Shown here: positions 20,447 to 30,083 of the stretch, in pieces | How the letters are laid out: each line of letters begins with the position of its first letter | Position numbering within the stretch: the first letter of the stretch is position 1 | DNA from: Anthoceros angustus | Taxonomy: Eukaryota; Streptophyta; Anthocerotopsida; Anthocerotales; Anthocerotaceae | DNA length: 64,000 nucleotides | Direction: 5' to 3' | Assembly: GCA_010909165.1 (NCBI GenBank) | Contig: MU008177.1 | Coordinates: forward strand, 434,001-498,000 | Position numbers and translations under genes: made by a program | The notes under the pieces: generated by a model | The model's input: only the letters and a program-made list of their open reading frames with translations | Databases searched by the model: none | What the model was told of the DNA's origin: nothing

Positions 20447-20935
20447 GGACAGCACAAAGAGGGAGGCGGCGTTGGAGCAGGCCTTCGACTGTGTCCCACC
20501 ACAGCTCTCTACTAGGGCGAGAAAAAGGATGGAACGCAGGACAGAGGATGAAAGGGAACGGGACAGAGCGGGGACAAGGCGACGAGCTGATGTGAATGAA
20601 GGCGCAACCAGCACGAAGCTTCGCCGAGGGAGGACAAGCCGAGCGAACAGATGCCGATCCCGGAAACGCGGCAATTCTGGTCACAGTCGCACTTCACGAA
20701 TGACGACAGCAGGCCGGTGCGACTCGAGAATGGAATGCGCCAAGTTTCCGCAAATCCGCAGGCAATCAAAACCACGATCACTGAACTCGCCACAGCAAAG
20801 AACAGAGAGCTGAGAGCTGAGAGCTGAGAGCTGAGAGCTGAGAGAAAAGAGCGCGTTGCGCCGTGAGAGCCACGTATGACCTAAGAGGAGGAGCGGGGCC
20901 AGAGAGGGGCAGAGAAGACCGGCGGCAGAGGCGAC
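20443..20935 (+). repeat. Repeat segment R5, copy 3
   Basis: As at 14456, with frame-breaking extra bases (GAGGGAGG, AAAGGGAACG). The heptamer repeat is at 20810-20848. Confidence 0.7.
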
Positions 20936-21140
20936 AGCGGCTGCAATGCGCACTAGACAAAGAAGGTGACGCTCTGGCGGGCGAGGTCTGAACCCAGATG
21001 GGCAGCTGGTGCCTGGACTGGAGAAGCGGGAACAGTGTAACGGGTGGAGAGAAACGGAACGGGCGTTTGCATGAGCCGTGCCTGTCAAGTTACCAGCACG
21101 AGATCGGAGGTAGCGGCCGGGGCCATGATGCATTTATAGC
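20936..21140. other. Unique 205-bp stretch between R5 and R7
   Basis: Not seen elsewhere in the window. A minus-strand frame here is short and unconvincing. It ends at GCGGCCAATGGCTCAGAGAC, the point where R7 begins. Confidence 0.5.
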
Positions 21141-21708
21141 GGCCAATGGCTCAGAGACAGGCAGTACTCAGCCGGCCGGCCTCCCTGCCCGCTCACATGG
21201 GCCAGAGGTTGGGCTTTTGTCTTGATCCTCAAGCTTATCTCCTCTAATGGCATTGGCTTCACAAAGTGGGAACCCGTACCAGCCTCACATTCGCTGCCCT
21301 GTATGTATATGGTCATTTCTGGCGCCTGCGTACATCCTGTCACCTGGTAAGTAACATCTTCCGATTCGCCCATCTTATCTTATTGTAACAGTTCGTGTAG
21401 TGGTACTGTACATGGTCCGCATTGCATGATCATGGTGGAAGACAAGGTGGTTTGAAGTTTGGAGTCTTGTGGATTTACTCACATGCTTGGCTTCGCTTTT
21501 AGAGCGTTGTGATTTCTCTTTCCCCAGCTGCAGAGATACGAAGGTACACGATTACGCGGTTACAGCTGTTGAGCATGGCATCGGGATGAGGCGAGGTAAA
21601 CTCTGGGTCTAGTGCTGATGAAGCTTCCCACTGCAATTGGGTGGTATCCAAAATTACTTAGGAGCCTGGCGGATGGTCAATGGCGACGGTGAATGGGAAT
21701 ATTAACGA
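21141..21708. repeat. Repeat segment R7, copy 2
   Basis: Copy of 18537-19100 with a few extra bases in short runs. Confidence 0.75.
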
Positions 21709-22600
21709 GCTGCTCTCAGTGCCTCGCGTCCTCCTGACTCTTATTGTGGGATGGCACTGCAATTCATGGTGACTGAAACCACCAACAACGATATTTCCTC
21801 CTGCTCATAGCTTTTGATATGGAAAGATGCTCCGGAGCTCAAGGGCTGCAGGTTGCAACTTGCGTCAGCAGGTGGCCGCTGGAGGCTCTGGAGGTCATTG
21901 CAAACGGTACAAATTTTACCGAGGGAAAAAATGATGACGAAAACCCATCCAGCAACAGCCCACGAGGGTCACGGGTAGAAAGGAGCAACTAAGCTCCATA
22001 CCTAAAGTCACCTCCGGCATCAACAATGGCATATGCAGCAAGAAAAAACGGCGTGCATCGTTCCCTTGCGAGGAATGAATCGCCCCTGTTTCTCATCTCA
22101 AACCTGTTTGTGCCCTTCATGTGCATCCCAACTGGCTGCTCCGGTGGTGATAGGCATCTCTGATATTTGAGTCTAAGATAACATTTATGCCGCAAGAAAG
22201 CCGAGGAAATTACAACTGGGCTCTGAGGTAGTCGTATGCTTCTGTCCCTACTAAGCTGGCGACGCTGGTTTCCTGGAGTGAGACCGTGCCATCTATCGAG
22301 TCACCACCTTGGAGCTTTCCGTGTCCCTTGTCCTAATTCTTCCCAAAGGAGCGGAGGCAGACACACAGGACTTCCTCACTCCTTTTCTTCCGCCCTAAAC
22401 AGTGACGCAAACTGGACACCGGAAGGACTTAGGACAGGAACGACGCTATGTGCAGTCTCTTCCACGGTCACCACTCTGTAACAAGATCATCCGCGTCAGG
22501 CAATTTTGTGCTCGTAAAAGTTTTACAGTTACTATTGGCAGCAAACAGAAGGGATGCGCTTGTCCGACTGTCGGCATGACAGCGGCATCAACTGCTCCTC
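21709..22600 (-). repeat. Repeat segment R4, copy 3, fused to R6
   Basis: Here the right-end exon of R4 continues into R6 in one frame on the minus strand (about 22655 to 22560: GTLPAIDCIQSATSDG, then GGAVDAAVMPTVGQAHPF). The copy 1 exon has a different upstream neighbour, so this may be the original order. Extra T and A bases at 22505-22521 then shift the frame. Confidence 0.5.
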
Positions 22601-23108
22601 CGAGACCGTCGCTTGTTGCACTCTGAATACAATCTATTGCGGGTAGGGTGCCCACACCTCTTGTCCGGCCGCATTATCCATGTCCATACGCAGCCCGAAT
22701 CCCAACAGTACAGCTGGCCCTTTTAGCCCACCTTTGCGGACCCAACCGAGAAACACCATTGGCTGAAAAGCACGCCCTAGGTACGCGGTTTCGTGCTCTC
22801 TTCGAGGGCCTCTTCGAGCTCCCTGGCGACGCAAAGCCTGCCGCCAACTCAGGCCTTGCAGAGGAACCTGGAAAGTTCTACGATCCTCAGGTTCCAGGGA
22901 CCAGATTCCCTTGTGTTATAGGATTTTAAATGGTCTATGGTATCTCGCAAGCGCCTACCGTTTTTGGAGCCTTTCCGTTGTAGTAGGTAGGGCATAAATT
23001 ATGGACAAGCTCAGGCGAGTCCTTCCTTGTGCCCTTCCCAGGATTTTCCATCCAGAATGTGTAGATAGAAGCATCATCTTTGCAGATCATATGGAGCTTT
23101 TTCATCTT
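22578..23108 (-). other. Downstream flank of the PIH1 gene (R6, copy 2)
   Basis: Contains the PIH1 3' UTR at the right and possible exons of the next leftward gene at 22634-22834, where an Arg/Gly-rich minus-strand frame (YLGRAFQPMVFLGWVRKGG) is kept in both copies. Confidence 0.45.
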
Positions 23109-24686
23109 TTATTTATAAGGTTCAAATGGTGATGTAATTTTGATTGATCTTTTAACAAGATCATAAGAAGCTTGTGTACCGTCGGCCAATGTATTGAAAA
23201 GAAGGGGAACTCTGAAAGGTTCTTTCAAAGATTTTTCTTCTACTAAAATATTATCATTCATCATAAATATATCTATATTTTGTATATTTACTTTATCCGG
23301 AAACATAATTATAACAACTGTATATTGTACAGGCACTCCATAAAAGTATGTAGTCCATGATGGTTCATATGATGGATCTGATTTTATTGCCACATCCAAC
23401 ATTCTTTTATCATTTACATCGCCTTCTTTGCACCCACAAAGGGTCTGTTTGGTTGTGTTTGAAATACTACCAACATTATGAGCATCAAAGTGTATGTTTT
23501 CTTCCAGAAGTGTAGGACATGCATGATTTGTTGAACACATCTTCATCATGTTTGATTTTAAACTTTCCAGTGAATTTTTTTCCAAGTCTTGAGCTGATAG
23601 TTCATCTTTTTGGTCTTCTATTGTGTGATATGATGTTATGTTTGATGAGATAGAAGTTTGGTCAGAAATGTTTTGTTCCATATGTAAAGGTGAAGATTCT
23701 TGATGAAGAGGTTGAGGGTTTACAATTAAAACTTCATCTTCATCAAGTTCAGCTTGCAATGTACCACATGGTGGAAAGCTTGCTCCAGAATGGGTTTGTT
23801 TCGAATTATTCTGCTTCGTATGCAAAGTCAAATATGTTTCGTGAAGAGATTTGTCATCCATCACCACATTCTGCGTACCTTGAGTTGATTCGCATGAAAA
23901 CTCTTGGTTCTTATCTACAGGAATGGAATAATTTTCTAACAGTAAATTATGCCTCAAAGATCCTGGATGGGTTAGAAGCGGAAATGATGGCTCCATATCC
24001 TCAACCTCTGTTACCAAGGGTCCTCTTGGCTTGCCGCGAATGTAGTGCTTACTAACATGTTTGCCTTTATACCTCATTTTTGGGAGCTTAAATTGAGCAT
24101 TAAGCGGTGTTCCAAACTTTTGACCAATCCAAGTGAGTCCAAGGTCGATTAAGAATTTTTTCAAATTCCTATACCTCATAGCATGTTGAAGAATCACCAC
24201 ATTGAAAATGATGTCATACACATAACATAACTTTTGATTATGATCTGTAGAAATTATTGGACCTGAACAACTTAAAGGGCATCGTATGTTCTGCATGATA
24301 TCATCATCTTCTAAATCTGATCTTTCAAGTGTTTCCTCTACCTCTGGAGGGACTCCATTCTCCCAATCTCCAATTGTTGGTATTTTTAAAGAACCACACA
24401 CATTGATGAAAACTTTACTATTTTTTTCGTCTGTTGTCTTTACCACGAAAAATGGTTCGGGTATGATTTCTTCACTTTCATCTTCACCAATAGTATCTTT
24501 CTTTAGGTTAAGATGTGTCTGAGTTTTTGCTGGATTCTTACATTCTTTCAAAGCAGCTAACAATTGTTCCAGCTTTATATTTTGTGGAGCCACTCCCTCA
24601 TTTCGAGCTTTTTCATAGCTCATTAACATCTTCATTATATTTTCAAGCTCTCCTGACTCTTCTGCTAAGTCTTTTTGTGTAGTCAT
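23109..24686 (-). CDS. PIH1-domain protein, likely (dynein) assembly co-chaperone
   Basis: A single-exon gene of 525 codons with the ATG at 24686. PIH1-domain proteins act with HSP90 and R2TP-type complexes. The MOT48, PF13/DNAAF2, TWI1 and PIH1D groups help fold axonemal dyneins in the cytoplasm. Residues about 75-190 show the PIH1 N-domain: EPFFVVKTTDEKNSKVFINV, then CPLSCSGPI, then CYVYDIIFNVVILQ and FLIDLGLTWIGQKF. Residues about 190-425 are a low-complexity Ser/Gln/His/Glu-rich linker. Residues about 430-525 form a CS/p23-like beta domain (PSYEPSWTTYFYGVPVQYTV, then NIDIFMMNDNILVEE, ending SIKITSPFEP). The length lies between PIH1D1-type (about 300) and DNAAF2-type (about 800) proteins, so the subgroup is uncertain. 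The gene is AT-rich compared with the GC-rich 5' part of the window. It starts 347 bp from a divergent small gene of flagellar type. A truncated copy of its 3' end lies at 18470-18540. Confidence 0.85.
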   Translation of the reverse strand: MTTQKDLAEESGELENIMKMLMSYEKARNEGVAPQNIKLEQLLAALKECKNPAKTQTHLNLKKDTIGEDESEEIIPEPFFVVKTTDEKNSKVFINVCGSLKIPTIGDWENGVPPEVEETLERSDLEDDDIMQNIRCPLSCSGPIISTDHNQKLCYVYDIIFNVVILQHAMRYRNLKKFLIDLGLTWIGQKFGTPLNAQFKLPKMRYKGKHVSKHYIRGKPRGPLVTEVEDMEPSFPLLTHPGSLRHNLLLENYSIPVDKNQEFSCESTQGTQNVVMDDKSLHETYLTLHTKQNNSKQTHSGASFPPCGTLQAELDEDEVLIVNPQPLHQESSPLHMEQNISDQTSISSNITSYHTIEDQKDELSAQDLEKNSLESLKSNMMKMCSTNHACPTLLEENIHFDAHNVGSISNTTKQTLCGCKEGDVNDKRMLDVAIKSDPSYEPSWTTYFYGVPVQYTVVIIMFPDKVNIQNIDIFMMNDNILVEEKSLKEPFRVPLLFNTLADGTQASYDLVKRSIKITSPFEPYK

Positions 24687-25033
24687 TTCTCCAATAAATG
24701 TTAAGAACTAATAGTAGAAATCCTCTAGCAGGAGAAGTGGCAAACAAGTGTATGTATCTATGTGAGTGCCCTAATATGATTGATGTGTTATTAAAAGTTT
24801 TTGGAAACTTTTGACCTAATATGATAATAAATTATATATAAGAAGTAATTTGTTTCATTTATAGTAGAAGCATGTGCTAGAATTTTGTTTGGAGTCTTAG
24901 AAATAACCAAAAACAAAAATTGTTGTGTAATCATGATATGCACTAATCTATAGGCTTAGGTGAAAGACGGATTTACGAAAACCATGCAATCAAAATTTAT
25001 TTTCAGCTAACATCATTTTGAAATATACATTGT
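24687..25033. promoter_or_regulatory. Shared bidirectional promoter region
   Basis: 347 bp of AT-rich sequence between two divergent start codons. A TATA-like word (ATTATATATA) lies at 24831-24840, about 195 bp before the right-hand ATG. Shared control of the pair is inferred from the arrangement only. Confidence 0.5.
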
Positions 25034-25597
25034 ATGAAAGCAAGTATGGATCCAAAGGTAGATACAAGTAAACTTGGAACCCGTACTACTGATCCACGAA
25101 GGGGTTCAATGTTTCCAATCAAATATGATACCCGTACAAATAACTTGAGAATAGCTATGGAGGCATATGGATTGCGAATAGATGTTCATACTCTTTTGGC
25201 CAAGTTTTTGACTGACCTTTTAATGGCACAACCTCCAGGTACCTTTTTTTTTAACTCCAATAAATATATAGCTTTATTTTATTCCAAATATGAGTTGTTA
25301 TGTAGTCTAAACGAATGTATCACTTTATGCATTGATTGGATATAATTTTGTAGATCCATTTGCTTATATGAAGTCATGGATTGATAAGGAGGACAAAGAA
25401 AGAAAAGCTCCCCCTCCAAAGAAACCAGGACCACCACAACCTCCACCACCATCGGTAAAAAAATTTTAAATGATATAAAACCTTTTATTGATACTTTAAA
25501 TTTTTATGAATTATTGTTAGGTATCTTATCATTGATAGATATAAAATATTAAAAATAAATATTAATACACATGATGGATTTGCAGAAATGGCTATAA
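25034..25597 (+). CDS. Small RIIa/DPY-30-like protein
   Basis: Three exons, 25034..25238, 25354..25454 and 25586..25597, give 105 residues. All introns are GT-AG, and the first join restores the codon in QPP-DPFAYM. Residues 45-82 read LRIDVHTLLAKFLTDLLMAQ then PPDPFAYMKSWIDKE. This has the pattern of the RIIa/DPY-30 dimerisation fold (hydrophobic helix, LL..L, then QPxDPxxFxxxxL), used in cilia by radial-spoke and anchoring proteins to dock on A-kinase-anchor-type helices. The tail is KAPPPKKPGPPQPPPPSKWL, Pro-rich, ending just before the stop. The N-terminus (TTDPRRGSMFPIKYDTR) may be an unstructured extension. It is divergent from the PIH1 gene, and both fit sperm flagella. The domain call rests on pattern only. 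A decayed copy lies at 26797-27240. Confidence 0.6.
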
Positions 25598-25890
25598 AAT
25601 CATATAAGCTTGGTAGCTGATGCTGTTTAAGTAAGCTTGGTAGCAGATGCTATTTAAGTTTACCATCCGACATAGATTCTCCATGTACCTAATGGCCAAA
25701 GAATAATAGGTATATGTTCTATGACATAGAATAATGCTGAGATCTCAAATTATAAAATATATAAAGATTTTTTTACCATCATAAAACTTGATGTTTATTA
25801 TTTAATATTTATATTTTCAAGAAAACAAGTCGATTTGTAGTACGAGGTCACAAGTTGTTAAACCCATAACAACGGACCTACTCAAGTTGA
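25598..25890. other. 3' flank of the RIIa-like gene
   Basis: AT-rich, non-coding. It includes a short direct repeat, AAGCTTGGTAGC(A/T)GATGCT, at 25607-25655. Confidence 0.5.
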
Positions 25891-26700
25891 TACTTGCTCT
25901 TGGGGTTTCCATGGAGGCAGCATTTGCATTTCCTGTTCAAAGGAGGCGAGTGAGAGCTTGTTGGAAAGAGCTTGGCGTGGAGATTCTGGAGCATATTATT
26001 CCGTGATTAAGAACTACCCTGAAAAATCCAAAAATAATTTCCCACGAATTTCCGGACGAGAAAATGGCCAGATGGACCCGTCGTTCTGGGGTTGAGAAAC
26101 GAAACCAGCAAGTCGAGGTGTGTCGACTGTCGAGGAAAGCGATAAAATGTACGGCGTTTGACATTTACTTCCGTGCAGAGGTGGCAGTTGTGTCCGTTGC
26201 TGGAATATGAGGTCCCGACTCATGGGAGTGAAATGGTATGTTTAGTGAGGGATATGTTATTTTAGCAGGATCTTTGCCGCGTCCGGCCAGCGGATGTTCC
26301 GGTACCCGCGGCCCTGCGACATGCCATTCTGGTTGTCCAAGCACCAAGCATGGAATTGAGGCGATAAACGAGTCCAAATTACTGTTCAAATTCCATGGCT
26401 GTGCAGATCGCCTTGTGGCAGACAGATCGATTTTGACCTTTTTTGGACCAAGTCATACACAACGTATTCTATTCCCAGGGATTGTATATCTACATCCAGG
26501 ACATAAGGGAAGCCTTTCTCTGTACAAGCCAGGTTCTAGGAGAGATGGAAGCAAGGTGAAGTCCTGTCTCATCACTAGAAAGCGCCACATGTGTAAGGTG
26601 GCATCCTGTTTCATCACTAGCAAGCGTCACAAACCTAGAATTGAAGTGAAGGGTATAGCAGACACAAAGACAGATGCAGTGCTACCCGTAAGCCTTATTT
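25891..26700 (-). other. Possible exons of an unidentified leftward gene
   Basis: Higher GC than its surroundings. A minus-strand exon is likely near 26455-26545, after an acceptor TCTCCTAG: it encodes EKGFPYVLDVDIQSLGIEYV then VYDL. I do not recognise it. The second copy at 28090-28190 keeps the same frame. The remaining frames on both strands are short and overlap each other. Confidence 0.3.
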
Positions 26701-26796
26701 AGTACACGACGGGATAGCTGGACATGGGCTCTGCATCAGGGGAATGATGCTCGCCATATACTCGACTCAGCTGGGGAAATGTGGTGGCTAAGTACC

Positions 26797-27240
26797 TTGA
26801 GAATAGCTATGGAGCATGGATTGCGAATAGATGTTCATACTCTTTTGGCCAAGTTTTGTGACCTTTTTAATGGCACAACCTCCAGTACCTTTTTTTTTAA
26901 CTCCAATAAATATATAGCTTTATTTTATTCCAAATATGAGTTGTTATGTAGTCTAAACGAATGTATCACTTTATGCATTGATTGGATATAATTTTGTAGA
27001 TCCATTTGCTTATATGAAGTCATGGATTGATAAGGAGGACAAAGAAAGAAAAGCTCCCCCTCCAAAGAAACCAGGACCACCACAACCTCCACCACCATCG
27101 GTAAAAAAATTTTAAATGATATAAAACCTTTTATTGATACTTTAAATTTTATGAATTATTATTAGGTATCTTATCATTGATAGATATAAAATATTAAAAT
27201 AAATATTAATACACATGATGGATTTGAAATGGCTATAAAA
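26797..27240 (+). pseudogene. Decayed copy of the RIIa-like gene
   Basis: Starts inside exon 1 without an ATG. Losses at GGAGCATGG and TTTTGTGACC break the frame, and the last acceptor CAG is gone (GATTTGAAATGG against GATTTGCAGAAATGG). Exon 2 is intact. A duplicate created by the 1.65-kb tandem duplication. Confidence 0.8.
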
Positions 27241-28442
27241 TCATATAAACAGTAGGCGATCTTTGTTTAAGTAAGCTTGGTAGCGGATGCTATTTAAGTT
27301 TACCATCAAATCATAGATTCTCCATGTACCTAATGGCCAAAGAATAATAGGTATATGTTCTATGACATAGAATAATGCTGAGATCTCAAATTATAAAATA
27401 TATAAAGATTTTTTTACCATCATAAAACTTGATGTTTATTATTTAATATTTATATTTTCAAGAAAACAAGTCGATTTGTAGTACGAGGTCACAAGTTGTT
27501 AAACCCATAACAACGGACCTACTCAAGTTGAGTACTTGCTCTTGGGGTTTCCATGGAGGCAGCATTTGCATTTCCTGTTCAAAGGAGGCGAGTGAGAGCT
27601 TGTTGGAAAGAGCTTGGCGTGGAGATTCTGGAGCATATTATTCCGTGATTAAGAACTACCCTGAAAAATCCAAAAATAATTTCCCACGAATTTCCGGACG
27701 AGAAAATGGCCAGATGGACCCGTCGTTCTGGGGTTGAGAAACGAAACCAGCAAGTCGAGGTGTGTCGACTGTCGAGGAAAGCGATAAAATGTACGGCGTT
27801 TGACATTTACTTCCGTGCAGAGGTGGCAGTTGTGTCCGTTGCTGGAATATGAGGTCCCGACTCATGGGAGTGAAATGGTATGTTTAGTGAGGGATATGTT
27901 ATTTTAGCAGGATCTTTGCCGCGTCCGGCCAGCGGATGTTCCGGTACCCGCGGCCCTGCGACATGCCATTCTGGTTGTCCAAGCACCAAGCATGGAATTG
28001 AGGCGATAAACGAGTCCAAATTACTGTTCAAATTCCATGGCTGTGCAGATCGCCTTGTGGCAGACAGATCGATTTTGACCCCTTTTTTAAAGACCAAGTC
28101 ATACACAACGTATTCTATTCCCAGGGATTGTATATCTACATCCAGGACATAAGGGAAGCCTTTCTCTGTACAAGCCAGGTTCTAGGAGAGATGGAAGCAA
28201 GGTGAAGTCCTGTCTCATCACTAGAAAGCGCCACATGTGTAAGGTGGCATCCTGTTTCATCACTAGCAAGCGTCACAAACCTAGAATTGAAGTGAAGGGT
28301 ATAGCAGACACAAAGACAGATGCAGTGCTACCCGTAAGCCTTATTTAGTACACGACGGGATAGCTGGACATGGGCTCTGCATCAGGGGAATGATGCTCGC
28401 CATATACTCGACTCAGCTGGGGAAATGTGGTGGCTAAGTACC
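26799..28442. repeat. Tandem duplication, unit 2
   Basis: Second unit of the duplication, differing from unit 1 mainly by 1-6 bp indels. Confidence 0.85.
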
Positions 28443-28526
28443 TTGACAGTGTCCAAACAGACTGTTGAGACTTGCTGAGACAGAGCCTTCCAATCTCGGC
28501 TCCTCCGATATTTGATGCTGCCTCCG
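28443..28526. other. Spacer after the duplication
   Basis: No feature seen. Confidence 0.3.
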
Positions 28527-28763
28527 TCACTTATCTCCCTCCACATCCCGTCCCTGGCAGATCTTGCAACACACGGAAAGAGCAGAAGTGGCCAGAACTG
28601 TAGCTGCAGCCACCAAGACCGCGTTCTTCTTCTTCGGGGCGGGAAAGCATCCCGCTTGCCGGTTCTGGTTCTGGTTCCTGGCGTACAAACATCGGCAAGA
28701 ACCTGGCATGCTGTCTGAACTGGTAAGGCTGGGCTGCTTAGAGTACTTATTCCCAGAACCCAT
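28527..28763 (-). CDS. Possible small single-span membrane protein
   Basis: 78 codons from a true ATG at 28763. A polar N-half (MGSGNKYSKQPSLTSSDSMP) is followed by KKKNAVLVAAATVLATSALS, a basic flank plus one hydrophobic helix, then CCKICQGRDVEGDK. Other frames over the same bases are of similar length, so this is weak. Function unknown. Confidence 0.25.
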   Translation of the reverse strand: MGSGNKYSKQPSLTSSDSMPGSCRCLYARNQNQNRQAGCFPAPKKKNAVLVAAATVLATSALSVCCKICQGRDVEGDK

Positions 28764-29500
28764 ACCTCCGGGTTCTTCCGCACAGTCTGTATGATATGTA
28801 AGGGAATCGGGACAAGGTTGGGTGCTGGTACGTTAGACACGCATGAGCAGCCAGGAGGAAAGAGCTCAAACAATTCGAGCAGTGACGGACAGAGCAAACA
28901 CTAGAAACGCAACTGCCGCGGAACGGTGAGACAAGACGGGGTGACACAGGCTGAACCGAAGCGATCTGACAGACCAGATTAGCCCGGCCGCTGTGAGGCA
29001 AGGACCGAGCCTGGGCTTGCCGTCCGTCCTCAGCGAGTGCTACCGGGATCCTTCTCCCTGCACTGCACACAGTAGCGCACGCACAAGACAGGGCAGCTCA
29101 GTCCCAAAGAGCAGCTACTGTGCCAAAATCGAAGCAGCAGCACCTACGGACGCCACAGCAGCACGCAATCAGAGCTTGCGTTAACCAGGCTTCAATCTAG
29201 AAAAGCTGGCAGTGGGAGAGGGAAGGAAACAAGAGCGGACGGCAAGCCAGCAGTGCTCATTCCGGGCACAGTATTTGACGCCCGCTCCTACCTACCTGCC
29301 TTCGAGAGGGTCAAGAAACTAAGACGCTGCAAAGCAAAAGGAAGACAACGCAAAGCAACGCACCGCAGCCGGCCTACAGCACATCCCGATGACCTCTTAC
29401 AGCAACACCTGCAAAGGATTACATTGGAGCCAGCAACGACTACCGCTTGCGAAGGCTGAGGAGGCGGCCACAAACAACAAGCCATAGCCAACAAAGCACA
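28764..29500. other. Intergenic, no supported gene
   Basis: GC-balanced sequence with short frames on both strands and none with natural-looking composition over more than about 40 codons. Confidence 0.4.
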
Positions 29501-29545
29501 CAGCCTCAGCCTCAGCCTCAGCCCCAGCCTCAGCCTCAGTCTCAC
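29500..29545. repeat. CAGCCT hexamer repeat
   Basis: About seven degenerate CTCAGC/CAGCCT units, read on the minus strand as Ala-Glu repeats. Confidence 0.8.
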
Positions 29546-29675
29546 CCGAATCCCAGCCAGCAAGATCGGGAATTGAGGGGAGCGAGAAGCAGCGGTTCAT
29601 GAAGTAGGCACCAGAGAGGACGGGGGCGAAGGTGATCCGCGACAGGCCGTGAATGTGCGTGAGTGAGCTTGGGAG

Positions 29676-29766
29676 CTCCTCTCCCACAGCCAGCCGCCGC
29701 CGGAATGCGCGCTTCCAGAGAGCTCCTCTCCCACAGCCAGCCGCCGCCGGAATGCGAGCTTCCAGA
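29676..29766. repeat. 46-bp direct repeat
   Basis: AGCTCCTCTCCCACAGCCAG and the following GCCGCCGGAATGCG word occur twice in succession. Confidence 0.8.
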
Positions 29767-29980
29767 GCTCTCACTGCCGCCTGTTGCCGAAAAAAACCCG
29801 CCACTTGAACCCACAACGAACAACTGGACAGACCCGGTTTCTTACCCAGGTCCGACGGGAAGGGAGACCCCCGTCGTCCTAGTCTTGACCCCTCCACGCG
29901 TGATGGAGTCTGCGTCCGGATGACTGCCACCAGAGGCGGTCCCACTGACCCGAGTCCCAACGTCGAGGGCTGCTGATCAT
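29767..29980. other. Intergenic, no supported gene
   Basis: Nothing recognised. Confidence 0.35.
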
Positions 29981-30083
29981 GGCCGGGGGCCTGGGGCCTG
30001 GGGCCTGGGGCCGGGGCCTGGCTGCCCCCGGTCCCCGCCCCCGGCCCTGGGACCTGGGCCCGGGACCTGGCTACCCGGTCCCC
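29981..30083. repeat. G-run repeat with quadruplex potential
   Basis: GGGGCCT repeated four to five times with variants, followed by C-runs on the same strand (CCCCCGG, CCCCGCCCCCGG). Several runs of four G on one strand within 40 bp fit a G-quadruplex, and the C-runs could also pair back with them. Confidence 0.75.

Larger units (their letters stand above)
25152..26798. repeat. Tandem duplication, unit 1 (about 1.65 kb)
   Basis: Runs from within exon 1 of the RIIa-like gene to the word TACCTTGA. It is followed directly by unit 2 (26799-28442). The join shares CTTGA with both parents. Confidence 0.85.

Noticed and set aside
24286-24522. Plus-strand frames inside the PIH1 gene
   Set aside because: Antisense shadows of the PIH1 coding sequence.
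29397-29960. A 187-codon minus-strand frame with Ala/Glu repeats
   Set aside because: It is built from the CAGCCT repeat and a 46-bp duplication; no conserved zoning and overlapped by equal frames.
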